Of a DNA stretch of 5,126 nucleotides, positions 1 to 4,698 are shown piece by piece (the first letter of the stretch is position 1; every line of letters begins with the position of its first letter). This DNA is from an uncultured Candidatus Saccharibacteria bacterium (lineage in GTDB: Bacteria > Patescibacteriota > Saccharimonadia > Saccharimonadales > UBA4665): positions 1 through 5,126 of the forward strand of contig CALKHY010000168.1 in the NCBI GenBank assembly GCA_937988795.1, in the 5' to 3' direction. Made by a program: the position numbers and the translations under genes. Below the pieces are notes generated by a model. It did not search any database. It was not told where the DNA came from and worked only from the letters and a program-made list of their open reading frames with translations.

Positions 1-135
1 CCCGATAAGGAGCTGCCGGACCCGCCATTCGATCCAAGTTGTATGCGCTGGATCCGATTGCAGGACTAAAATTGTCCGTCAATCTCCTATAACATGTTGT
101 GATAATCCTCTAAATATAGTGCTTTTGGTTGCGGT
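1..135. other. Edge region upstream of thyA, content uncertain
   Basis: No gene can be called with confidence here. On the + strand, the frame starting at base 1 is open to a TAA at 67-69 and would end in ...MRWIRLQD; it could be the tail of a gene cut by the edge. On the - strand, a frame is open leftward from about base 92 to base 1, with an ATG at 26-28 (MAGPAAPYR...) and a possible TTG further upstream that follows an AGGAG too closely (one base). The two readings exclude each other and neither is recognisable. Bases 70-135 are AT-rich with several -10-like hexamers on the + strand: TATAAC at 88-93, GATAAT preceded by TGT (extended -10) at 98-106, and TATAGT at 115-120. They probably form the promoter region of thyA. 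Confidence 0.3.
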
Positions 136-140
136 ATGGC

Positions 141-146
141 TATAAT
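141..146 (+). promoter_or_regulatory. Candidate -10 box (TATAAT) for a leaderless thyA transcript
   Basis: A perfect TATAAT ends 7 bases before the ATG at 154. Transcription would therefore start at or within a base or two of that codon. No Shine-Dalgarno is visible before any of the three possible ATGs (136, 145, 154), which fits a leaderless mRNA. The -35 region is poor (nothing close to TTGACA 16-18 bases upstream). Alternative: an extended -10 (TGTGATAAT, 98-106) further upstream gives a short leader, and this hexamer is then just part of the coding sequence starting at 136. Confidence 0.4.
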
Positions 147-153
147 GGACGCT

Positions 154-966
154 ATGAGGCATCCGGAGTACGAATATCTGGAACTGATGGTGGATATCCT
201 GAAGAATGGCCGCACCAAGAAGACGCGCGGCATTCATCCGATTAAATCGGTGTTTGGGCGACAGGTGCGGTTTGATATGCGCGCCGGGTTTCCGCTTTTG
301 ACCACCAAAAAGATGCCGTTCAAGATTTTGCTGCACGAGCTGTTTTGGTTTATCTCTGGCTCGTCGGATGTCGATTATCTGCACGAGCACGGCATTAAGT
401 ACTGGGATGGGTTTTTGCACGAGGGCTCAAACGACCTCGGCCGCGTGTACGGCGTGCAGTGGCGGCATTGGAAGCGGCCGGATGGCACTGAGTTTGACCA
501 GCTCCAGTGGGCTATCAACGAACTGAAGAACAATCCCGACTCCAAGGGTATTATCGTCAATGCATGGAACGCTGGTGAGCTGGAAGAAATGCGTCTGCCG
601 CCGTGCCATACGATGTTCCAGTTTGACCTGACCAAGGGCAAGCTGCGCCTGCAGTTGTACCAAAGAAGCTGGGACGTCTTCCTCGGCGCGCCGTTCAACA
701 TCGCCCAGTACGCGCTACTACTGCACATGGTTGCACACCTGGTTGGCGCCGAGCCGCGCGAGCTGGTCATCGCCGCCGGCAACGCCCACCTCTACACCAA
801 CCACATCGAAGCCGCCAAAGAGCAGCTCAAGCGCAAGCCCTACCCCTTCCCGCGGCTCAAGATCGTCGGCGACGTCAAAACCATCGACGACTTCAAAGAA
901 GAAAACTTCATCCTCGAAAACTACCAGGCCCACCCCAGGATTAAAACGGATCTAGTTATCGTCTAG
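154..966 (+). CDS. thyA: Thymidylate synthase ThyA
   Basis: Makes dTMP from dUMP with 5,10-methylenetetrahydrofolate as methyl donor; a cytosolic homodimer in the family. From ATG 154 the protein is 270 aa (E. coli ThyA is 264). Visible family blocks: FGRQVRF...GFPLLTTKK (residues 34-53), HELFWF (61-66), VYGVQWR (98-104), catalytic Cys151 in LPPCHTMFQF, QRSWD (170-174), PFNIAQYALL (180-189) whose Asn182 marks dUMP rather than dCMP specificity, and HLYTNH (212-217). Odd points: the paired arginines that normally follow NPDS are Lys131-Gly132, the usual GDxH is GNAH (Asn210), and the C-terminus IKTDLVIV is one residue longer than the E. coli end. Starts at 136 or 145 are also in frame; 154 fits the family N-terminus best (MRHPEYEYLELM). 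Codon choice shifts towards C-ending codons after about base 670. No folA follows it. Confidence 0.95.
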   Translation: MRHPEYEYLELMVDILKNGRTKKTRGIHPIKSVFGRQVRFDMRAGFPLLTTKKMPFKILLHELFWFISGSSDVDYLHEHGIKYWDGFLHEGSNDLGRVYGVQWRHWKRPDGTEFDQLQWAINELKNNPDSKGIIVNAWNAGELEEMRLPPCHTMFQFDLTKGKLRLQLYQRSWDVFLGAPFNIAQYALLLHMVAHLVGAEPRELVIAAGNAHLYTNHIEAAKEQLKRKPYPFPRLKIVGDVKTIDDFKEENFILENYQAHPRIKTDLVIV

Positions 967-977
967 ACTAGAAAATA

Positions 978-1000
978 GGCGATTATCCCTTCACAGCAAG
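978..1000. repeat. Left terminal inverted repeat of the 102-bp element
   Basis: 23 bases pairing with 1058-1079 with one mismatch and one bulged C at 992. The outermost nine bases, GGCGATTAT, are perfectly complementary to ATAATCGCC at 1071-1079, and the inner eight, ACAGCAAG (993-1000), to CTTGCTGT (1058-1065). Confidence 0.75.
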
Positions 1001-1057
1001 TAGAGTCAAGCGTAGTGTAGCCGGGATGGTGTAAGTCGTACCGTACGCAACGCACTC

Positions 1058-1079
1058 CTTGCTGTAAGGAATAATCGCC
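1058..1079. repeat. Right terminal inverted repeat of the 102-bp element
   Basis: 22 bases complementary to the left arm 978-1000. It is followed with no gap by the second copy of the 8-bp direct repeat AGAAAATA (1080-1087). Confidence 0.75.
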
Positions 1080-1090
1080 AGAAAATATAT

Positions 1091-1119
1091 TTGACGGGAC
1101 TATTATTCTAGGGTACTAT
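1091..1119 (+). promoter_or_regulatory. Sigma70-type promoter for the 173-aa gene
   Basis: -35 TTGACG (1091-1096), 17-base spacer, -10 TACTAT (1114-1119). The expected transcription start is near 1126, leaving a leader of about 18 bases that holds the Shine-Dalgarno. The -35 box begins 3 bases after the right direct repeat of the MITE-like element. Confidence 0.75.
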
Positions 1120-1121
1120 AA

Positions 1122-1136
1122 CCTTTTATAAAGGAG
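1122..1136 (+). promoter_or_regulatory. Shine-Dalgarno overlapped by a small inverted repeat
   Basis: AAGGAG (1131-1136) lies 7 bases before the ATG at 1144 and decides that start over the in-frame TTG at 1138. The bases CCTTT (1122-1126) and AAAGG (1130-1134) are complementary around a 3-base loop, so the ribosome site could be partly masked in the mRNA. The stem is short and A/U-rich, so any effect would be weak or temperature-dependent. If transcription starts near 1126, most of the left arm is not transcribed. Confidence 0.4.
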
Positions 1137-1143
1137 ATTGGGT

Positions 1144-1665
1144 ATGAGTTTGGAAACAGGGACAGGAATACAAATTGTAGCAGCCCCGATCACTGTTGGT
1201 ACTGGAGTTTTTGCCGCTAAGGAGATTGCCGAAAGTGTCAGTGCTGGTGGTCGACTTAGGGAAAACGTATATAACCATTGTATAGGTGGGCCATATGCCG
1301 CCGATGTGCAGACTGCTCTTGAAACTCTTGCTGAGGAAGAAGCAGCAAAAGCTGAGATTGCCGACAAAGTTGAGGCAGGACAAGATGTAACTGAAGTTGC
1401 TGTTCAGGCTGGTAGCATAGTAACAAAAAAGGTGCTATCCGGACCTGATGTCTGTGAAGTTCTTATGCCTGGATCTGGTTTTTCTGATAAGGCTCGTGCT
1501 GTAGGTGCAAGGGTATTGACCGAGGTGGGCGATCCGACAACAATCGACCAAATACGAGATGCCCTAGATCAGCTAGCGGGTAGTCCATTTACGCTACCTG
1601 CTGTATTGGCTAGCGTTGGGGCCGGCATTGCTTGGATAGTTGGGTATTATTGGAATAGGCCATAG
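1144..1665 (+). CDS. Unrecognised 173-aa protein with C-terminal membrane segment
   Basis: I do not recognise a family. The N-terminus (residues 9-25) is moderately hydrophobic and glycine/alanine-rich without a clear signal peptide. Residues 53-90 (from AADVQTALETLAEEEAAKAE) look helical, acidic and coiled-coil-like. Residues 112-146 look like another mixed helical region. Residues 150-169 (LPAVLASVGAGIAWIVGYYW) form a probable transmembrane helix followed only by NRP, giving a tail-anchored layout. Two cysteines lie at 46 and 104. The gene has its own promoter and a good Shine-Dalgarno, so it is probably expressed alone. Its codons are visibly richer in A/T third positions than thyA or rplA, which with the adjacent MITE-like element suggests recent acquisition. 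The stop is 14 bp from the convergent glycosyltransferase stop, with no terminator visible. Confidence 0.75.
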   Translation: MSLETGTGIQIVAAPITVGTGVFAAKEIAESVSAGGRLRENVYNHCIGGPYAADVQTALETLAEEEAAKAEIADKVEAGQDVTEVAVQAGSIVTKKVLSGPDVCEVLMPGSGFSDKARAVGARVLTEVGDPTTIDQIRDALDQLAGSPFTLPAVLASVGAGIAWIVGYYWNRP

Positions 1666-1679
1666 CGGAGTTAACCCAT

Positions 1680-2840
1680 TCAGACTTGCGCGGTAAATTT
1701 TAGGTAGAGCCGCAAGTGCTTCTCATGCATAATCTTAGCTATAAAGCGCGCTTCGAATACCTCGCGGCAAGCGCGGCGGTCTAATGTAGTGGCTGCCTGT
1801 ATCGCATCGCTGATGTCGGCAGCCATTTTTGTTGGATCGTCAGTTTTTTCGACAATATAACCCGTCTTGCCAGGTGTAATAATCTCTGGTAGTGCGCCGG
1901 AGTTGAGGCCGATGACGGGGGTGGCGCAGGCTAAGGCTTCGATGGCGACCATGCCGAAGGGTTCGTTGAAAATTGAGGGGACGATTAACGCGCGGGCGTT
2001 GCCGAGGAATTCCTGCTTTTCGGCGTCGGTTTTGAGGAAGCCGACGTATTCGATGTTGTCGCCTAGCTGTGGCTCGATCTGCTCGCGCCAGTAGGTGTCT
2101 TTGCCGTGGCCGGCGTAGTGTTTGCCTGCGATCCTGAGCTTCACGCCCGCTTTCTTGGCTGCGGCAATCGCCAGGTGTACACCTTTTGCCTCGATAATCC
2201 GCCCCAGATAGGCCACGTAATCGCCTTTGGGGTTGTAGTTTGGCGCAAACCTGTTCTCGTCTATTCCGTGGTAAATGTTGGCAACCCAGTTGGTGTCCGG
2301 CGGCATGTCGGCGCGCTGGGCGTACGACATCGAAATCCAGTTGAGATGCTTGTACTTGGGAAAGACGTTTTTGTACTTGATGAGCAGCTGGAACGGGTCG
2401 TGGTGCGTAAATACGACCGGCTTTTTGCAGAACTGTGCAAACGGCAGCGCGATGTCTTCTTCGTTGGTATAGATGTGCACGATGTCCAGCTCGTTGTTGT
2501 TGGCCATGGCGTAGGCCTTGGCGATGATCTCGGCCTGCACTTGCCGCGCCAGTGACACAAACGTCAGCGGGTGCTTCTTGAGCAGCTCCACGTAGCCATA
2601 GCCACGGCCGGCAAGTTCTTGCTCAAACAGCGACATATCAGCCGTGACGTTGGGCACGGTCGTATCAGCAGGCCCGGGCGTAAAGAGGGTTACCTCTGCA
2701 CCTAATTGCCCAAGCCCAGCGGCCAAATCAAGCGCCAATTGTCCAGGAGAAAAAATGACGTTCGACAGGATGTCGCGATGTATGAAGATATGCGGCACTA
2801 CCAGCCCGACGCGCAGGCCGCTTTTTGGTGCTCGATCCAT
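1680..2840 (-). CDS. GT-B fold glycosyltransferase, GT4-like
   Basis: A 386-aa cytosolic or membrane-peripheral glycosyltransferase of the GT4/glycosyl transferases group 1 type, transferring a sugar from a nucleotide-sugar to an unknown acceptor (cell-surface glycan, glycolipid or storage sugar). N-terminal domain: RVGLVVPH at 10-17, a glycine-rich SPGQLALDLAAGLGQLGAEV segment at 31-50, DIVHIY at 119-124 and THHDPF at 145-150. C-terminal Rossmann domain: YLGRIIEAKGVHLAI at 211-225, then the family E-x7-E signature EPFGMVAIE (Glu293 and Glu301), followed by GALPEII at 315-321. No signal peptide or membrane helix. There is no Shine-Dalgarno before the ATG; the start lies 12 nt after the stop of a 37-aa ORF, so translation is probably coupled to it. 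It ends in TGA, convergent with the 173-aa gene. The sugar and acceptor cannot be read from the sequence. Confidence 0.9.
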   Translation of the reverse strand: MDRAPKSGLRVGLVVPHIFIHRDILSNVIFSPGQLALDLAAGLGQLGAEVTLFTPGPADTTVPNVTADMSLFEQELAGRGYGYVELLKKHPLTFVSLARQVQAEIIAKAYAMANNNELDIVHIYTNEEDIALPFAQFCKKPVVFTHHDPFQLLIKYKNVFPKYKHLNWISMSYAQRADMPPDTNWVANIYHGIDENRFAPNYNPKGDYVAYLGRIIEAKGVHLAIAAAKKAGVKLRIAGKHYAGHGKDTYWREQIEPQLGDNIEYVGFLKTDAEKQEFLGNARALIVPSIFNEPFGMVAIEALACATPVIGLNSGALPEIITPGKTGYIVEKTDDPTKMAADISDAIQAATTLDRRACREVFEARFIAKIMHEKHLRLYLKFTAQV

Positions 2841-2852
2841 GTCTAGGCCGCG

Positions 2853-2966
2853 TTACTTTTGCTCGTCTTCCTTTTCGTCCTCGTCCAGGAAGCTGAGGTC
2901 CAGCTCCTCTTCGCCGGCGTCAACTTCGCCGTAGTAACCATCTGCGTCGTATGTTTGCTCTGCCAT
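2853..2966 (-). CDS. 37-aa highly acidic microprotein
   Basis: Small ORF beginning MAEQTYDADGYY and ending DEKEDEQK. Sixteen of 37 residues are Asp or Glu against two Lys, so the net charge is near -14. A short hydrophobic patch LDLSFL (22-27) sits between two acidic stretches. No family is recognised. Reasons to call it a real gene: a clean promoter 29 bases upstream of the ATG, a purine-rich GGGG (2976-2979) 9 bases before the ATG, codon choice like the neighbouring genes (GAC, GCC, GGC, CTC), and a position as first gene of a two-gene unit with the glycosyltransferase. It could be a small partner or regulator of the glycosyltransferase, or mainly a leader ORF that loads ribosomes for it; both are inference. 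Confidence 0.7.
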   Translation of the reverse strand: MAEQTYDADGYYGEVDAGEEELDLSFLDEDEKEDEQK

Positions 2967-2994
2967 GCTATCTATCCCCTTTCAGTTAGAGTTA

Positions 2995-3023
2995 AGTATG
3001 CCGGTTATCGGCTTATTTGTAAA
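2995..3023 (-). promoter_or_regulatory. Promoter of the microprotein-glycosyltransferase unit
   Basis: On the - strand: -35 TTTACA (3018-3023), 17-base spacer, -10 CATACT (2995-3000). Transcription should start near 2988, giving a leader of about 22 nt with the GGGG ribosome site at 2976-2979. The stretch 2967-3094 between the two genes holds nothing else that I can support. Confidence 0.7.
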
Positions 3024-3094
3024 GAGGTCAGAGGTGTTAACTGTATGGCTTTTGTGCAATATCACGCATATGGTTTTGATCTCGTCGCCGTTTG

Positions 3095-3640
3095 CTAGCC
3101 GGCGAGACTGCCAAAGAATGTGGCGTATGCTAAATAGCCCAAGCCGCCGAGCAGCAGGATAGCGCCGATGATAATGCTAATACCAATGAGCTTGTGCTTC
3201 TTGGCCCGCGCTGCGGCTTGCGCCGAGGCGCTCATTACGGGATACGGCTGGGTAGCAGGCGCTGACGGTTCTTGCGGCTGGTTCGGCAGCGGACTGGGTC
3301 CTTCCGGTGTTGGGGGTTCAACCGGCTGTATCGGGCTTGAACTGATGGTTGCAACTGGGTTGTTCGCTAAGGATTGTGCCAGCTCTTGCGGCGTTTGCGC
3401 TACTGCTTGCGACGAGTCTAATCCCGGAGTTGCAGCAGGGTTGGGAGTTTGCGTTGCCGGCTGTACTTCCGAAGGTATTGGGTATACTCCTGCCATGGCG
3501 GCTGGGTTTGGAGATTCTGGCGCAGGCGTCGTTGCCGTGGCCGCCGGGTCGAACTCGGGCGTCGAATTAGGGGCTGGTGGTGTAGCTGGGTTAGAATTGG
3601 GCGTTGGTCCGGCGGCATTCCCTGGGTTTTGTGGATCCAT
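3095..3640 (-). CDS. Proline-rich protein with C-terminal membrane anchor, 181 aa
   Basis: No enzyme family recognised. Residues 1-135 are low-complexity, rich in Pro, Ala, Thr, Asn, Gln and Ser (MDPQNPGNAAGPTPNSNPAT at the start), with repeated NPA/TP/PNP patterns and hardly any Lys or Arg, so probably disordered. A basic cluster RAKKHK (145-150) precedes one strongly hydrophobic helix at about 151-175 (from LIGISIIIGAILLLGGLGYL), leaving only a few residues after it. By the positive-inside rule the proline-rich part faces the cytoplasm and the C-terminus points out. The start at 3638-3640 is fixed by AAAGGAG 8 bases upstream; an upstream in-frame GTG at 3673 would include that site and is not used. 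It is a single-gene unit with its own promoter. It could be a scaffold or spacer at the membrane; that is a guess. Confidence 0.85.
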   Translation of the reverse strand: MDPQNPGNAAGPTPNSNPATPPAPNSTPEFDPAATATTPAPESPNPAAMAGVYPIPSEVQPATQTPNPAATPGLDSSQAVAQTPQELAQSLANNPVATISSSPIQPVEPPTPEGPSPLPNQPQEPSAPATQPYPVMSASAQAAARAKKHKLIGISIIIGAILLLGGLGYLAYATFFGSLAG

Positions 3641-3671
3641 GTGAGTGACTCCTTTGATTATCTCTGCTTGC

Positions 3672-3700
3672 ACTATACAGGCGAATTAACCCAAGCACAA
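3672..3700 (-). promoter_or_regulatory. Promoter of the proline-rich membrane protein gene
   Basis: On the - strand: -35 TTGTGC (3695-3700), 17-base spacer, -10 TATAGT (3672-3677). The expected start is near 3665, with AAAGGAG in the leader 8 bases before the ATG. It lies just downstream of the rplA terminator, so the gene is transcribed separately from the ribosomal operon. Confidence 0.75.
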
Positions 3701-3714
3701 CCTTTTAAGACGGA

Positions 3715-3756
3715 CGCCAAAAGAAAAACACCCCGCTTTCTTGGGGCGGGGTGTTT
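3715..3756 (-). terminator. Intrinsic terminator of the rplK-rplA operon
   Basis: On the - strand AACACCCCGC (3746-3755) pairs perfectly with GCGGGGTGTT (3727-3736) around a 9-nt loop, followed by TTTTTCTTTT. The hairpin starts about 20 nt after the rplA stop codon. GC-rich stem plus T-run is the textbook Rho-independent form. Confidence 0.92.
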
Positions 3757-3774
3757 GTTCTTGACGGGCCGAGC

Positions 3775-4698
3775 TTACACCTCGCTGGTAGCGACAGTGA
3801 TGGATGGGCCCATGGTGGTGGCAAGGTGAATTGCCTTAATGTAGGTGCCCTTGATGCTGGCTGGCTTGTTGCTTTTAACGTTTTGAAGCACAGCGCGGAT
3901 GTTGTCTTCCAGTTTTTGCGAGCCAAAGCTTACTTTGCCGCACGGCACGTGCACGATACCGGTGCTGTCGACACGGTATTCAACACGGCCGGCCTTGACT
4001 TCCTTGACCGCCTTGGCAACGTCGGTGGTTACGGTGCCGCTCTTGGGGTTCGGCATCAGGCCGCGCGGGCCAAGCAGGCGGGCGTACTTACCGAGTTTTG
4101 GCATCTGGGCCGGGGTAGCGATCAGGATGTCGAAGTTGACCTCGCCCTTGTCCAGCGCCTTGATGATCGTGTCGACGCCAGCAATGTCGGCACCCTCGAC
4201 CTTTTCGTCGTCAAAGACGGCGACGCGGACGGTTTTGCCGGTACCCGCCGGCAGTACGAGGTTGTCGCGGATGTTCTGGTCGGCGTGGCGCGGGTCAACG
4301 TTGAGGTTGACGTGCAGTTCAACAGTGGCGTCAAACTTGACCGGGCTGGTCTTGATGGCCAGCTCAATAGCCTCGGCTAAGGTGTACTGCTTGGTCTTGT
4401 CAACCAGTTTGGCTACCTCGCGGAACTTCTTGCCCTGGCGCTCGATGCGCGGACGGGTCGGCTTGGCGACCTGCTTGGGCTTGCTCTCAGCCTCAACCTC
4501 GCCAGCGGCGATCTTGGCCTTGCGTTCTTCCTTGGCAGCCTTTTCCTCGGCTTCTCTCAGTGCCTTGGCGCTGCGTTTGCCAGCTTTGGCGGTTGCTTTT
4601 TCGGTCTTTTCTTCCTTGGTTTCTTCAGCTTCAACAGCCTCAGCCTGTACGGCTTCGACTTCCTTTTCTTCTACTTGCTTCTTGGCTTCTTCTGCCAT
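3775..4698 (-). CDS. rplA: 50S ribosomal protein L1 (uL1) with long charged N-terminal extension
   Basis: L1 builds the mobile L1 stalk of the large subunit, binding 23S rRNA and helping release tRNA from the E site; in many bacteria it also represses its own operon by binding the mRNA. Family core from about residue 90: GKKFREVAKLVDKTKQY, VNLNVDPRHADQNIRD (130-145), LPAGTGKTVRVAVF (149-162), GEVNFDILIATP (185-196), signature LGPRGLMPNPKSGTVT (209-224), KGTYIKAIHLATTMGP (283-298). The protein is 307 aa against 234 in E. coli: residues 1-90 are an Ala/Glu/Lys-rich, probably helical or disordered tail absent from E. coli, while the loop after VAVF is several residues shorter. AAGGAG 7 bases before the ATG fixes the start, and the tail shares the reading frame and codon style of the core. 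Last gene before the operon terminator. Confidence 0.96.
   Translation of the reverse strand: MAEEAKKQVEEKEVEAVQAEAVEAEETKEEKTEKATAKAGKRSAKALREAEEKAAKEERKAKIAAGEVEAESKPKQVAKPTRPRIERQGKKFREVAKLVDKTKQYTLAEAIELAIKTSPVKFDATVELHVNLNVDPRHADQNIRDNLVLPAGTGKTVRVAVFDDEKVEGADIAGVDTIIKALDKGEVNFDILIATPAQMPKLGKYARLLGPRGLMPNPKSGTVTTDVAKAVKEVKAGRVEYRVDSTGIVHVPCGKVSFGSQKLEDNIRAVLQNVKSNKPASIKGTYIKAIHLATTMGPSITVATSEV

Larger units (their letters stand above)
970..1087. mobile_element. MITE-like element: 102-bp inverted-repeat unit with 8-bp direct repeats
   Basis: The core is 978-1079. Its left arm (978-1000, starting GGCGATTAT) pairs with its right arm (1058-1079, ending ATAATCGCC) over 21 base pairs: nine perfect, one mismatch (C987/A1070), four pairs, one bulge (C992), then eight pairs. 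Immediately outside both ends lies the same 8-mer AGAAAATA (970-977 and 1080-1087), as expected of a target-site duplication. The 57-nt interior has no ORF but contains further complementary pieces (GAGT 1003-1006 with ACTC 1054-1057; GCGTA 1010-1014 with TACGC 1044-1048), so a transcript would fold into one long hairpin. It begins 3 bp after the thyA stop. Alternatives are a structured RNA or processing site between genes. The exact abutment of the direct repeats favours a non-autonomous transposon; the source family is not recognised. Confidence 0.6.

Noticed and set aside
1014..1060. tRNA-like stretch (GCCGGGATGGTGTAAGTC...)
   Set aside because: It resembles the start of a tRNA at first glance, but no acceptor stem, no T-loop GTTCRA and no anticodon arm of the right spacing can be found.
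978..1079. Integron attC-like recombination site
   Set aside because: The size and inverted symmetry fit loosely, but there is no GTTRRRY/RYYYAAC core pair, no second copy after the 173-aa gene and no integrase in view. The flanking 8-bp direct repeat fits transposition better.
967..1090. Intrinsic terminator for thyA
   Set aside because: The stem is long but closes a 57-nt loop and is followed by AGAAAATATATTTG, not a T-run.
1138..1143. TTG start for the 173-aa protein
   Set aside because: It is only one base from the end of AAGGAG; the ATG at 1144 has the normal 7-base spacing.
1680..1682. UGA read as glycine (code 25)
   Set aside because: The glycosyltransferase ends in TGA and readthrough would add only three residues, so this stop alone is not decisive. 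However, none of the genes has an internal TGA despite many glycines, so the standard code fits.
3081..3106. Terminator hairpin after the proline-rich gene (TCGCCG / CGGCGA)
   Set aside because: Six pairs with a 9-nt loop exist, but neither strand has a T-run after it, and it overlaps the stop codon.
3168..3644. Gly/Ala-rich open frame on the + strand opposite the proline-rich gene
   Set aside because: The reverse complement of Pro/Ala/Thr codons reads as Gly/Cys/Val; no ribosome site or promoter for the + strand, while the - strand has both.
3641..3673. Upstream GTG start (3673) for the proline-rich protein
   Set aside because: It would translate through the AAAGGAG ribosome site and lies at about the predicted transcription start; the ATG at 3638-3640 is correctly spaced.
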